From NCBI RefSeq assembly GCF_030063285.1, contig NZ_JASISU010000007.1, positions 1 through 64,000 on the forward strand: DNA of 64,000 nt, read 5' to 3'. Both the position numbers and the translations under genes were made by a program. Shown in pieces: positions 25,228 to 34,553 of the stretch. Position 1 is the first letter of the stretch. The number at the start of each line of letters is the position of its first letter. The DNA is from Pseudarthrobacter sp. PS3-L1. Lineage in GTDB: Bacteria; Actinomycetota; Actinomycetes; Actinomycetales; Micrococcaceae. Under the pieces are notes generated by a model. The model was given only the letters and a program-made list of their open reading frames with translations. It had not been told where the DNA came from and did no database searches.

Positions 25228-26828
25228 TGGCATGGATGAAGATCACCACCCGACGCGCCAAAACCGTCACAGAGTCCAAGCCAACTCCCAAGAAGTCCGC
25301 AGCAAAGAAGCCTGTCCGTGTGGTTGGGCCTGGCCCGCGTGGTTGGTCAGGTAGGGGCGGGGGCATGGCCCAGTTGGTTCCCTCGGTCAAGGAATACCGG
25401 GGGACCACCGTCCAGGTCTGCGGGTTGTGGCCGTTCTCTTCGGGCGCGTCCTCGCCCATGATTGGGGTGCCGCTGGGTAGGCATGAGGAAACACAGGCCA
25501 CGGTCTGCTGTGATCCGATTAGCTGGTTCCAGCGTGCCCGGCTGATCTCTAACCCGTCTGCGTTCATTCTCGGCAGGCCTGGCCTGGGTAAGTCCACGGT
25601 CGTGCGGCGGATGTTCATTGGCCTCTCTGCCCAGGGCGTGAATCCGTTGATCCTGGGGGACCTTAAAGGCGAGCACGTCAAAGCCGTTCGCGCCCTCGGC
25701 GGGCAAGTCATTAGCGTTGGCAGTGGCGTTGGCTACTTGAACATCCTGGACCCCGGCCAGGCTGTGGAAGTAGCCAAGCTTCTAGAAGAGGGCGGTCACC
25801 ACAAAGACGCTGCCCGGGTCCGGGCGGATGCTCACAGTCGTCGTTTGGCGATGATCGTCTCCCTGATCACGATCAGTCGAAACAACCCGCCCACGGATCA
25901 GGAACAGACCATCTTGGACCGTGCCCTGCGCGTCCTTGATGAAAAGTTTGAGGGTATTCCGGTGTTGAAAGACCTTCTCGATGTGATCGTTTCGGCCCCA
26001 GATGAGTTGCGACAGGTCGCACTCGATAGGGGAGACATTAACGTCTACCTCCAGGAAACCCGCGCTCTGGAAGCAACCCTGCTGGGTCTGACAGGTGGCG
26101 GCAAGCTCGGGGAAATATTCTCCCAGCACACCACCGAACCGATGATGCGTGACCGGGCTGTGGTCTTTGACGTCTCATCTATTGATCCAACAGATATGGA
26201 GCTTCAAGCAGCGGTTCTCCTGGCGTGCTGGTCTTACGGGTTCGGGACAATCAACGTTGCCAACGCTCTCGCGGACGTGGGTCTTGAACCGCGCCGGAAC
26301 TACTTCGTTGTCCTGGATGAACTCTGGCGTGCCCTGCGTGCTGGTAAAGGCATGGTGGACCGGGTGGATGCATTGACCAGGCTGAACCGCTCTGTGGGCG
26401 TCGGGCAGATCATGATTTCTCACACGATGTCTGACTTGCTGGCACTGCCAGCAGAAGAAGACAGGATGAAGGCTCGCGGCTTCGTTGAACGCTCCGGGAT
26501 GGTTATCTGCGGCGGACTTCCCGCCTCAGAAATGCCCCTACTCACGGCGGCTGTGCCGCTCTCAAATAAGGAACAGAAAAAGCTCATCTCCTGGCAAGAC
26601 CCGCCAGCCTGGGACTCACGCGGGACCGACATTGAACCTCCCGGACGGGGAAAGTTTTTGATCAAAGTCGGCGGCCGTCCTGGTATCCCCGTCGTCATCG
26701 GTCTGACGTCCCTGGAGACAGGAGATGCCGGGGTCAATGACACCGAAGAGAAATGGCACGCACCCGTACCGGTCTCCGTCCTTGATAGCGGAACCTCTGA
26801 ACTCTCCATCGAAGAGGGCACACCATGA
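25227..26828 (+). CDS. VirB4-like transfer ATPase
   Basis: A 533-aa motor ATPase of the secretion channel. Walker A is FILGRPGLGKSTVVRRMF (residues ~115-130), Walker B FVVLDELWRALRAG, with a later QIMISHTMSDLLAL strand as in VirB4/TraC proteins. The basic N-terminus (KKSAAKKPVRV) could contact membrane lipids or DNA. It lacks the N-terminal domain of classical VirB4, which is supplied by the preceding SCO6880-type protein. Coupled by overlaps on both sides (one base upstream, four downstream). Confidence 0.9.
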   Translation: MAWMKITTRRAKTVTESKPTPKKSAAKKPVRVVGPGPRGWSGRGGGMAQLVPSVKEYRGTTVQVCGLWPFSSGASSPMIGVPLGRHEETQATVCCDPISWFQRARLISNPSAFILGRPGLGKSTVVRRMFIGLSAQGVNPLILGDLKGEHVKAVRALGGQVISVGSGVGYLNILDPGQAVEVAKLLEEGGHHKDAARVRADAHSRRLAMIVSLITISRNNPPTDQEQTILDRALRVLDEKFEGIPVLKDLLDVIVSAPDELRQVALDRGDINVYLQETRALEATLLGLTGGGKLGEIFSQHTTEPMMRDRAVVFDVSSIDPTDMELQAAVLLACWSYGFGTINVANALADVGLEPRRNYFVVLDELWRALRAGKGMVDRVDALTRLNRSVGVGQIMISHTMSDLLALPAEEDRMKARGFVERSGMVICGGLPASEMPLLTAAVPLSNKEQKKLISWQDPPAWDSRGTDIEPPGRGKFLIKVGGRPGIPVVIGLTSLETGDAGVNDTEEKWHAPVPVSVLDSGTSELSIEEGTP

Positions 26829-28594
26829 GCGCACCGAACCGTAAGGGCGTTGGCCTAGGCGATGCGCTGCTGGTCTGGTTGGCGATTGGTTTTATCGTCG
26901 TCTTCGGTGGCGGGACCTACGCTGCGCTGCACTTGGGTTCGTGGGCCGCTGGCCTCCCAGCGCCGCCCGCGCACCCAATTGATCTGATTGCAGGTCTGAT
27001 CAAAGGCGAAGTGCCGTGGCCAACACAGGCTACGGTCGCGGCCTGTGTCATGGCTGGGGTGATTATTGTTCTTGCTGTTGTTGTTCTGGTTGCGTGGCGG
27101 AAGGGTGCCTCCAAGCGTGCCCGCGTGGACAAAGCAGCCCGCTACCTTGGCCGGGGCAAGTCCTTGGCCGCGTTCTCCGAAAAGGGAGCAAAAGCCACCG
27201 CTGACCGTCTCGGTGTGACGGATACTCCCGGCATCGTTGTCGGCAAAGTCGTCTCCACGGGTCAGAAGTTCCTCCAGTCCTGGGAGGATTTGTCCCTGGA
27301 TATTTGGGGGCCTCGAACGGGTAAGTCCACCTCCCGGGTCATGCCCGCCATCCTGGACGCTCCCGGCGCTGTCGTCTCGACCTCGAACAAGCGCGACGTC
27401 GTGGACGGCACCCGTGGAGTCCGGGAGCTCGTGGCTCCTGTGTGGGTGTTCGATCCTCAGAAGATCGCTCAGGAGGAACCTCACTGGTGGTGGAACCCCC
27501 TCTCCTACGTCACGGACGAAGAAAAAGCCTACAAACTTACTCAGCACTTTTCCGTAGGCTCCCGTGTGCCAGGGTCCAAGCCGGACGCGTATTTTGATCC
27601 GAAAGCTGAGGACGTTCTTTCCTCGTACTTCCTCGCGGCCGCGCTCGGTGACCTGCCCATCACCCAGGTCTATTTGTGGGTGACAGAACAAGTCAGTAAA
27701 GAGCCGATTGCGATTCTTCGGGACCATGACTACGAACTCCAGTACAAGGGCCTGGAGTCCACGTTGAAGCTCGCTGACAAGCAGCGTGACGGTATCTTCG
27801 GCACCGCAGAGAAGATGATCCAGTGCCTCAAATCCAGAAACACGCTGCGCTGGGTTGCTCCCACGGGTGGGGCATCGGTGGCCACCGATAGCCGCCGTCA
27901 GTTCAACCCGCACGATTTCGCCGCCTCCCAGGAAACGATCTACATCCTTTCCAAGGAAGGTGCTGGCACGGCATCTCCACTGACCACAGCACTAACTGTG
28001 GCCATTGCTGAGGCCATGGAAGAACGGGCCGAACGCAGCGGTGGGCGCCTCCCCAAACCAGCACTCTTCGCCCTCGATGAATTGGCGAACGTCGTCCGGT
28101 GGGCAGCTCTGCCGGATCAGTTCAGCCACTACGGCTCCAAGGGCCTGATCGTCATGGGCATCTTGCAGTCCTGGTCCCAAGGCGTCGAACTCTGGGGCGA
28201 GGCGAACATGCGGAAAATCTGGTCAGCTGCGAACGTCAAGGTCTACGGAGGCGGCGTAGCCGAGGAAGGTTTCCTGCGGGCGCTCTCGGACCTCATTGGC
28301 GACTACAGCTACAGCAACGTCTCTGTTTCCTCCGGTAAGTCCGGGTCCTCCCGCTCTCGCCAGGAGGGTAAGGAACGTATCTTTGACGTCTCCAACCTCG
28401 CGGAGCTGGATCGTGGCCGCGCCGTCGTTCTCGCCTCCGGTGCGCCAGCAACGCTGGTCCGAACCATGCCCTGGTACAACGGGCCACACAAGGAGGCGGT
28501 TGCCGCTTCAATAAAGAAGTACAGCCCACGGCCAGAAGAACCAGCCCTAGCGGTAGGAACCCCCGCTGCGGCAAATCCTTGGGTCACGGAATAG
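26825..28594 (+). CDS. VirD4/TraG-type coupling protein
   Basis: A 589-aa type IV coupling protein that would deliver the relaxase-DNA complex to the channel. Two N-terminal transmembrane helices (residues ~10-30 and ~70-92) precede the ATPase domain with Walker A LDIWGPRTGKSTSRVMPAI and Walker B FALDELANVVRW; the segment GLIVMGILQSWSQGVELWG is the usual post-Walker B strand. A candidate recognition target is the shared C-terminal tail of the relaxase and the methyltransferase-helicase. ATGA overlap with the VirB4-like gene. Confidence 0.92.
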   Translation: MSAPNRKGVGLGDALLVWLAIGFIVVFGGGTYAALHLGSWAAGLPAPPAHPIDLIAGLIKGEVPWPTQATVAACVMAGVIIVLAVVVLVAWRKGASKRARVDKAARYLGRGKSLAAFSEKGAKATADRLGVTDTPGIVVGKVVSTGQKFLQSWEDLSLDIWGPRTGKSTSRVMPAILDAPGAVVSTSNKRDVVDGTRGVRELVAPVWVFDPQKIAQEEPHWWWNPLSYVTDEEKAYKLTQHFSVGSRVPGSKPDAYFDPKAEDVLSSYFLAAALGDLPITQVYLWVTEQVSKEPIAILRDHDYELQYKGLESTLKLADKQRDGIFGTAEKMIQCLKSRNTLRWVAPTGGASVATDSRRQFNPHDFAASQETIYILSKEGAGTASPLTTALTVAIAEAMEERAERSGGRLPKPALFALDELANVVRWAALPDQFSHYGSKGLIVMGILQSWSQGVELWGEANMRKIWSAANVKVYGGGVAEEGFLRALSDLIGDYSYSNVSVSSGKSGSSRSRQEGKERIFDVSNLAELDRGRAVVLASGAPATLVRTMPWYNGPHKEAVAASIKKYSPRPEEPALAVGTPAAANPWVTE

Positions 28595-28606
28595 GAGAAT
28601 CTAAAG

Positions 28607-29050
28607 ATGCAGGAAGAAACCGGCCTCTTCAACGAGTCCTTCCCTGACGTCCCACAGTCGTCCTCCATGGTGCCCGAGGAGGGCCAGGAGAAGCCAGCAA
28701 AGCTGGTCTACGGCTCCGCTGAGGAGTTCCTGCATGAGCAGCTGCTTCCCAACTATGTGCGCGAGATAGACGGACGCGCTCTGACATGGTGTGCCCAGTG
28801 GTACTACCATCCAGAAGCCATCGAGCGGATTGAGTCCATGTGGCGGGCTTGGGAAAACCTACGGCTAGATGCCGCGACGGGATTGAGCATTTGGTACAAG
28901 GATCATGCGGACCACCACATGGCTATCTTGATGAACCCACGCGGCCCGTTCCATAACTGCGATAAGGCCACCCACAGGGAACCGGAGCTGCTGGAGCTGG
29001 CGAAAGCTCCACCAGGTTGGTTTGTTGATGCCCGCCTCGACCAACCATAA
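28607..29050 (+). CDS. DUF4913 family protein
   Basis: Last gene of the transfer operon, 147 aa, soluble. The conserved core includes LVYGSAEEFLHEQLLP, ALTWCAQWYYHPEAIERIESMWRAW and a terminal PPGWF motif, matching DUF4913, which recurs at the end of actinobacterial conjugation operons. No enzymatic residues are recognisable; it is probably a cytoplasmic accessory of the coupling complex. A perfect bidirectional terminator follows at 29064. Confidence 0.85.
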   Translation: MQEETGLFNESFPDVPQSSSMVPEEGQEKPAKLVYGSAEEFLHEQLLPNYVREIDGRALTWCAQWYYHPEAIERIESMWRAWENLRLDAATGLSIWYKDHADHHMAILMNPRGPFHNCDKATHREPELLELAKAPPGWFVDARLDQP

Positions 29051-29063
29051 AGACAGATCACGC

Positions 29064-29095
29064 AAAGGGAGACCGCCATGAGGCGGTCTCCCTTT
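29064..29095. terminator. bidirectional terminator after the transfer operon
   Basis: A 14-bp perfect stem with a four-base loop (arms 29064-29077 and 29082-29095), starting AAAGGG and ending CCCTTT, so it can work on both strands. It separates the rightward T4SS operon from the leftward module at 29.3-30.5 kb. Confidence 0.85.
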
Positions 29096-29284
29096 CTCGT
29101 TCTCTTTGGACTGGGGGGGTTAGAGGGTTGGTCCCTGACCCCCTATGCCACGATCCAGCGCAGATGAGAATCATGCGGAGACTGCAGAACCAGCACGCAA
29201 GAAATCACTCTGGAGGCGTTGGGCTCGAGGGTGAAACCACTGACAGGGGTCCCAATTTTGCTGCTCTAACGTCCCTGCTAATAT

Positions 29285-29566
29285 TTATTCAAATTCATCC
29301 TGTGCGTACTCCACGACAATCTCAATAAGTGATTGGACATTCTCATTGCAGTTCTTAAAAGAAATGTGATCGAGATTTTCAGATTTTTCTCGCACTACTG
29401 CTGCAATTAGAGCATGTATAAAAGACTGTGTTGCTAAGTCAACTCCTTCAAAATCTAACAGAATATCCTTCCCATTTTCGAGAGTCGGTTTAATATATTC
29501 GTCTCGTATTGAAGCGGCGGCGTCCTTATCCCCGGCAAAAGCACCTGTGTGCTCTGCGATTTTCAT
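29285..29566 (-). CDS. STAS-like protein (DUF4325)
   Basis: A 93-aa acidic protein with the DUF4325/STAS-like pattern: ILLDFEGVDLATQSFIHALI corresponds to the strand and helix around the phosphorylatable Ser/Thr of anti-sigma-factor antagonists, and KNCNENVQSLIEIVVEYA is the final helix. Its start overlaps the stop of the HATPase gene by four bases, so the two form a coupled pair, like a kinase/anti-sigma and its antagonist. The target is unknown. Lower GC than neighbours. Confidence 0.75.
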   Translation of the reverse strand: MKIAEHTGAFAGDKDAAASIRDEYIKPTLENGKDILLDFEGVDLATQSFIHALIAAVVREKSENLDHISFKNCNENVQSLIEIVVEYAQDEFE

Positions 29567-30540
29567 ACAAATCTCGCTTTATTTCTCTGGCGAGTCGATT
29601 TACGAACATTGACATGGTAAACCTCCCGGATTTCTTTCAATAGATCACTGAAAGCAAGTGTCTCTTTGACAGTGATGTCAACACCCACTGCTGTCCCGCT
29701 GTACATGAACGGCATTTCTCGCCACCGCACACGGTCATCCTCGAGTTTCGACTTGATGGCTGGCGTGCTGCCATTCTTATGCTTAGGTTGCGTCAACAGT
29801 TTCATCATCTGATCTCCGGTCACCATGACCATGTGGTGCCGAGCGAGGGTACTCATAGCCTTCATAAAGAACAATCCAGCTCCACCGTTGGTTTCGTTAC
29901 CACCAAAGCGCGCTGTTGTCCCGGTCACGCCGGGTTGAAACGCGAGTTCGATAGCCGACTTGTGGTCCGTCACAGGATGTGAACGACTCAGAGATTTACA
30001 GACACCGATTCCGGAGTCTGCTACCCCGATGAGTAGCCGGCCGGTTGAGGTCACTTGCGCGGCGGCAATGGCTCCTCGATCAACTGCTCCGGCGTGCTCA
30101 AGCACGTTCCTAATCAATTCGTAAAGTACATACTTCACGGAGTCCGCCTCGGTCGGAGTGGCGTGAAGCAGCGGAACAAAGTCTGTTACGAACTTGGTCA
30201 ATTCCTGATTGTTTGTAATTCGAGTGAGGGGTATGAATCTGCCTGCTGGGTCGTGCTCAACAACAGGAAGGCCAGTTTCCTGTTCCATAAGCTTGAAAAG
30301 CCCCATGCGCTCGAGGTAACGAGTACTGCTGTTTAAAACAAGGCCATCCAATTTTACAGAGCCACCCTTGAATCGGCAGTGATCAGCCATCGAAACGATC
30401 ATGCTTAGAACTAGTGGGTGAAGTGAGAAAAGTCCTTGTTTAGGAGCGAACGTGAGGTCCGGTGATCCGTCTTCTTCGACCATGGACAAGAACCGTTCTA
30501 TGTCAGCTAGATATGCCCGGTCAGGCAGCCCAATCCGCAT
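29563..30540 (-). CDS. GHKL (histidine-kinase-like) ATPase paired with a STAS-like protein
   Basis: A 325-aa protein whose C-terminal half is a GHKL ATP-binding domain: N box YVLYELIRNVLEHA, G1 box IGVADSGIGV, and G2-like NGGAGLFFMKAMS. The N-terminal half has no recognised sensor but a strand/helix region, perhaps another STAS-like module. No transmembrane helix and no clear phospho-acceptor H box, so it is not a classical sensor kinase; an anti-sigma/switch kinase or a conflict-system GHKL ATPase is more likely. Coupled by ATGA to the downstream STAS-like gene. Confidence 0.75.
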   Translation of the reverse strand: MRIGLPDRAYLADIERFLSMVEEDGSPDLTFAPKQGLFSLHPLVLSMIVSMADHCRFKGGSVKLDGLVLNSSTRYLERMGLFKLMEQETGLPVVEHDPAGRFIPLTRITNNQELTKFVTDFVPLLHATPTEADSVKYVLYELIRNVLEHAGAVDRGAIAAAQVTSTGRLLIGVADSGIGVCKSLSRSHPVTDHKSAIELAFQPGVTGTTARFGGNETNGGAGLFFMKAMSTLARHHMVMVTGDQMMKLLTQPKHKNGSTPAIKSKLEDDRVRWREMPFMYSGTAVGVDITVKETLAFSDLLKEIREVYHVNVRKSTRQRNKARFV

Positions 30541-30664
30541 GCGTCTCCTAATAAGGTTGAGGCCAACCTGGCATTATTTGCCAGGTAACACTGTACGAAA
30601 CTGAAAATCACGGTAATCAGGCTCTTCAAGGTTCCCGGGGAAATTGGTTCGTGTTGTAGCTAGT

Positions 30665-31140
30665 AGAGGACTCGTGGTCCTGCTGGGATGAGTGTTACTA
30701 CGCATTCAACCTGAACAGGAACCACGAGCCTTGTTAGAGCCTACTGGGGCTGGCCATGACGCTGCCAGCATGATCTTCAACCTGCCCGATTACCGTGTCG
30801 CCGGCACTGTCCTGCTCCCTGACGGGATCCGCCACGTCACTGTGGAGTCCACGCTCCCGCCGGGGTGCCCGAGATGCGGAATGATCGCTTCGCGGGTCAA
30901 GGAGCGCCGGTGCCAGAAGCTGCGTGACATTCCGGTCGCCGGTGCGGTGGTGCTCCTGTGGGACAAGCGGCGCTGGTTCTGTGATGAGCGTCTGTGTGAG
31001 CGGAAAACGTTTTGCGAACCGACACCCCAGGTCCCGCGGCGGGCACGATCCACGCGCAGGCTTCGGGAGACACTGGTGGATGCGGTCATCGGTTCCGGTC
31101 GTGCTGTGTCAGAGACAGCGATGACGTTCGGGATCGGGCG
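30665..31140 (+). pseudogene. remnant of an ISL3-family transposase
   Basis: From ATG 30770 the frame reads FNLPDYRVAGTVLLPDGIRHV and then a zinc-finger section with CPRCG and C-x(4)-C residues, as in the N-terminal domain of ISL3 transposases. Similarity fades after the helix-turn-helix region near 31135, and the DDE catalytic domain is absent. ACTCGTGGT near 30670 and ACCACGAG near 30722 form inverted partial repeats upstream, probably the former IS end. The remaining open frame runs on to 31423 antisense over the end of the coiled-coil gene. Confidence 0.7.
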
Positions 31141-31247
31141 GTTTGGTTCTGAGGTTCTTGAGCGCTCGGAGGTCGAGGGATCGTTCTATTTGGATGATTC
31201 TGATGTCCTTAGCGCCAGTTTCCAGACGATTGGTCCCCGACCCCCGG

Positions 31248-32480
31248 TTAGCGGCTTCGACCGCTCTGTGCGCGCTCAGCGCCTACAGACTTGCCTGTGC
31301 TGCTCTTGCGTGCTTTCTTTGCGTTCTTGCCCAGTGCCACAGCTTCGGCGGGGTGTGCGCCCTGGCTGCGGGCCGCGATTACCCGTCCGTGTATCTGCGC
31401 TTCGGTGGCACCACTGTCTTTGAGGGATTCTGCGAACTGTTCGTTGTGTTCGGCGGAGCCGTAACTAGCCGCTGATTCGGTCTCTGTTTTGAGTCCTTGG
31501 TCTTTGAGCCGGGCGTTGTCGTTGCCGGTGACGCGGTTCTCGATTTCCCGGCCTACGCCTTCCATGCGGGCGAAGAGTTCCTTCTCAGCGCGTTCGTAGC
31601 GTTGTTCCATCGAAGAGAACTCGTTGCCCTTGAATCCACCCTCGGCCAGGATTTTCGCTTCGTGCATGTTCTTGGCCGCGTGAACGAAATCGGCGTCGTT
31701 GAAGTGCAACGCGTCGGCGCTGCCGACGTTCTGCTCTGTTTCTTTGCGGAGCTGGTCAATGTCGGGTCCGTTGATCCCGTCCTTACCGATCAGGTACTTA
31801 CGTTCCTGCACGGTCGCGTCCGCTGCGGCCAGGGCCTTAGGTGTCTTGGCCGACTGCGCCCGTTCCAGAGCGGTCACCATATCGGGATTTGCCAGGTACT
31901 CAGCGGGGACTCCATTGCGTTCCATCTCAGGGGCGAACTTCTCTGTCTGGGCACGGAGGTCTTCGGCACGAGCTGCCCCAAGAAGTGCCATGGCCTTGTC
32001 GTGTTCAGCGGCAGCTTTGCGCTTCTCCTGGTCACTGAGTGCCAGGGCATCTTGCCTGGTCTTTTCAGTGGTTCTTGCTTCGATTCCTGAGGCGAGGTAT
32101 TCGCTGTCGTTGCCGACGTCGTGGGTGTCGATCCCGTAGCGTGTCAGGACTTCTTCACGGATCTTCTCCGACGTGGCCAACGCCATGGGGTCGTTCTCTT
32201 TCCAGCTCTCAGCGATGGTGTGCGCGGTGGCAATATCGTGTGGCCCTGCTTTGTCCCACCACTGATCTTTTTCCACCGGGGCTAGTGCTGCCTGTGCCGC
32301 TGTGCGCTGGGCTGCAAGCTGCGCCTGGGCTTCGTGTGCGGCTTGGGCGTCCTGGTGTTCTTGCTGGCGGGCGGATTCCTGGCGTCGGCGCGCAATGGTC
32401 TCGGCAATGCGGGAGGCCATCATCAATGTCTGACGCATTCCTCCGTCCAGGAACTCGTCCATTCCATCGGTTTCACTCAT
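31248..32480 (-). CDS. coiled-coil mobilisation-associated protein
   Basis: A 410-aa, highly charged, helical protein, 37 bp downstream of the relaxase gene on the same strand. Long Ala/Gln/Glu/Arg stretches (IARRRQESARQQEHQDAQAA near residue 30) predict coiled coils; the C-terminus is basic (KNAKKARKSSTGKSVGAER). There are no membrane segments or catalytic motifs. It probably acts in the relaxosome or couples it to the channel, as MobB-like proteins do in other plasmids; that is inference from position. Its 3' end abuts the broken ISL3 element, which may have trimmed sequence downstream. Confidence 0.7.
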   Translation of the reverse strand: MSETDGMDEFLDGGMRQTLMMASRIAETIARRRQESARQQEHQDAQAAHEAQAQLAAQRTAAQAALAPVEKDQWWDKAGPHDIATAHTIAESWKENDPMALATSEKIREEVLTRYGIDTHDVGNDSEYLASGIEARTTEKTRQDALALSDQEKRKAAAEHDKAMALLGAARAEDLRAQTEKFAPEMERNGVPAEYLANPDMVTALERAQSAKTPKALAAADATVQERKYLIGKDGINGPDIDQLRKETEQNVGSADALHFNDADFVHAAKNMHEAKILAEGGFKGNEFSSMEQRYERAEKELFARMEGVGREIENRVTGNDNARLKDQGLKTETESAASYGSAEHNEQFAESLKDSGATEAQIHGRVIAARSQGAHPAEAVALGKNAKKARKSSTGKSVGAERAQSGRSR

Positions 32481-32517
32481 GGTGTTCCCCTTAGCAATTG
32501 GTGGTGCGCTTGGTCTC

Positions 32518-34158
32518 TTATCTGTCCATGCCCGGGCCGGAACTATCCCGGCTCGGCTGGTAAGTCTTGGCCGGTGAAGCTTTTGTCACCGTGCCCGGAA
32601 CGACAATCCCCGAACGTGGTTGCGGGAAGCTCGTCTGCCGACGGCTCCTGGACTCAGCTGCGGCTTTTTCCTCAGCAGTCAGAGGCTTCTCAGCAACCGC
32701 CACAGCACTCTTAGGCATCGTCGCTGTGAACGGGCCAAGCTGGTCCTTGATCACTGAACGGATGCGTTGGGCTTCACGGGTCCGTCCGGACTGTTCGTGC
32801 ATTTCATAAACGGCGAACGCGGTGTTGATCAGCTGGATCATCAGCGCGGCCTGGGCCGCTGTTTTGCTCTTACTCGACGCGGCCATAAACATCATTGCCG
32901 TACCGGTGATCGACGGCATTGCTACGGGTTTGCTGTGATCCTTGGGCGCACGAAGTTGTGCTGTGCGGGAGAGTTCAGCAGCGGTAGCAGCAAGCGGTCC
33001 TGGTGTTGCTTCAAGCCGGTAGGACCATGCGGCGAACGCACCGGAAACCTCCCGTGCGGCTTTCGCCCAGGTGGCGTGATCATCACGTGGATGGGCGCGG
33101 AGTTTGTCCACCAGCGCGTTGGCGTTGCGGGTGAACTCAACCCAGTCGCCCTCACGCGGAACGTAGTGCTCGGCACCGTTCCTTTTCACGGTGCGTTTGT
33201 TCCGTGCGGCGGCGTTCCATTCCGCTGCGGCATCTATCGCTTCGGAGCCAAGATCGTGCCATCCCTCACGCAAGGCACCCAGCTTCAAATCCGATGCGAG
33301 CGTGCCGCCACCAAACCATACGGGGCGCTCTCCATGGGTGGGGCGTTCGGCTACCGAGTAGCCAATGATGACGTCGGTGGTGTTCTTCGCGTACCTCGGA
33401 CGAAGCAGCATTCCGGTGTCGCGGGCACGGCGCACAAACTCTGCCTCGGAGACAGCAGCCGATGAACAAGCACGCACTTTACGGGCCAGGGAAGAACGGT
33501 GCATTTCGCGTTCATCCCGGACCGCTGCGCCCTTTTCGGCCTGCCCGTAGCCGCGTGTGGCGTGGATCGTGGAGAGCTGTTCCAGGCCGTACTTTACTTC
33601 CAGCTCGCGGCACGTTTGCTGGGCCTTCTTGTAGTCCCCATGGGTGGAGGCTTTCGTGCCGTCCTCGCGCACGAGAGAGACAGCTAAGTGGATGTGGTGG
33701 TTACCGTTCTCAGAGGTTCCGTGGTTGATCGCAGCCCACCGGCACTGTGCTTTTCCGCTGGTCTCCGTGAAGCCCATGGAGTCCACAAAGTCATTGGCAA
33801 TATCGCCCCACTGCTGATCTGTCAGCGCACCTTCTTCGGCGCGCAGACTCAGCGAGCAATGCCACACATGCGCATCCTTATGGCCGACCGCAATGCGTTC
33901 CTTCTTCACGGGGTCCCAGTCAAAATCCTTGACCTGAACTGCAACGCCGTAAGCCTTGCGGGGCCGGTCAAGGTGCTTGGCAATCGCCAGCGCATCCTCG
34001 CGGTCAAGCGTTGAATCGTCGTACCACGCCATAAGCGCAGAATCCCCGGCAACAAGGTGCGGGTCCGTGTGCGCGTTCTTTGTCCGGTCTGCGTCCGTCG
34101 TCGTCAGGTAGATCATCAGACCACCCATGCGCGAACCGCGTGTGATGTTCGGAATCAT
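32518..34158 (-). CDS. relaxase/mobilisation nuclease (VirD2/MobP-like)
   Basis: A 546-aa relaxase that would nick oriT and pilot the strand. The N-terminal domain (1-260) contains KDAHVWHCSLSLR and SENGNHHIHLAVSLV, the latter being the HxH-type metal-binding motif; the candidate catalytic Tyr is near the N-terminus (MIYLTT). The middle is helical; the C-terminal tail after TSFPQ is disordered, ends PSRDSSGPGMDR and resembles the end of the methyltransferase-helicase. It overlaps the MobC-like gene by one base (TAATG), so the two are coupled. MOB-class assignment is tentative. Confidence 0.85.
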   Translation of the reverse strand: MIPNITRGSRMGGLMIYLTTTDADRTKNAHTDPHLVAGDSALMAWYDDSTLDREDALAIAKHLDRPRKAYGVAVQVKDFDWDPVKKERIAVGHKDAHVWHCSLSLRAEEGALTDQQWGDIANDFVDSMGFTETSGKAQCRWAAINHGTSENGNHHIHLAVSLVREDGTKASTHGDYKKAQQTCRELEVKYGLEQLSTIHATRGYGQAEKGAAVRDEREMHRSSLARKVRACSSAAVSEAEFVRRARDTGMLLRPRYAKNTTDVIIGYSVAERPTHGERPVWFGGGTLASDLKLGALREGWHDLGSEAIDAAAEWNAAARNKRTVKRNGAEHYVPREGDWVEFTRNANALVDKLRAHPRDDHATWAKAAREVSGAFAAWSYRLEATPGPLAATAAELSRTAQLRAPKDHSKPVAMPSITGTAMMFMAASSKSKTAAQAALMIQLINTAFAVYEMHEQSGRTREAQRIRSVIKDQLGPFTATMPKSAVAVAEKPLTAEEKAAAESRSRRQTSFPQPRSGIVVPGTVTKASPAKTYQPSRDSSGPGMDR

Positions 34159-34553
34159 TACGGCGTCAGCCCGTCAATGGCTTCGTCAATGCGCATCGCC
34201 ACAGAACGAATGTGGCGCAAACCCTCAGAAGCTTCTGCCGGAAACTCCCCCGTCGCGTTCGCCTGGCGAGCGAGCTGGTTGATGTTGTTCGAAGAACGAG
34301 CCAGCAACAAATGAAGCCTCATCAGCTCCGCGATGATCGCCCTGCGCTCCGTCGGAGAATCATTCTTCTCAGACAGTGCCGACGAAATCAAAAGATTCGG
34401 GACAGTGACCTTCTCGCGTTCAGCTCTCGCAACGAGAGCCGCCTCTTCCTCCACCGTGACCCACACGTCGCGACGCTTCTTGGAACCTGCCGGAGTGTTC
34501 TCACGACGACGGCGAAAAAGCTTGGAACGGCCAGAGCCTTCCACTTCACTCAT
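34158..34553 (-). CDS. MobC-like relaxosome accessory protein
   Basis: A 131-aa basic protein; start ATG 34553 with GGGAGG upstream (the frame is open much further but that part is non-protein-like). SKKRRDVWVTVEEEAALVARAE resembles an RHH strand/helix, and LLLARSSNNINQLARQANA is the conserved MobC motif that positions the relaxase at oriT. Immediately downstream of the candidate oriT and upstream of the relaxase in the same operon. Confidence 0.85.
   Translation of the reverse strand: MSEVEGSGRSKLFRRRRENTPAGSKKRRDVWVTVEEEAALVARAEREKVTVPNLLISSALSEKNDSPTERRAIIAELMRLHLLLARSSNNINQLARQANATGEFPAEASEGLRHIRSVAMRIDEAIDGLTP

Noticed and set aside
30770..31423. Intact ISL3 transposase
   Set aside because: Only the zinc-finger and HTH region is present; the catalytic domain and right end are missing.
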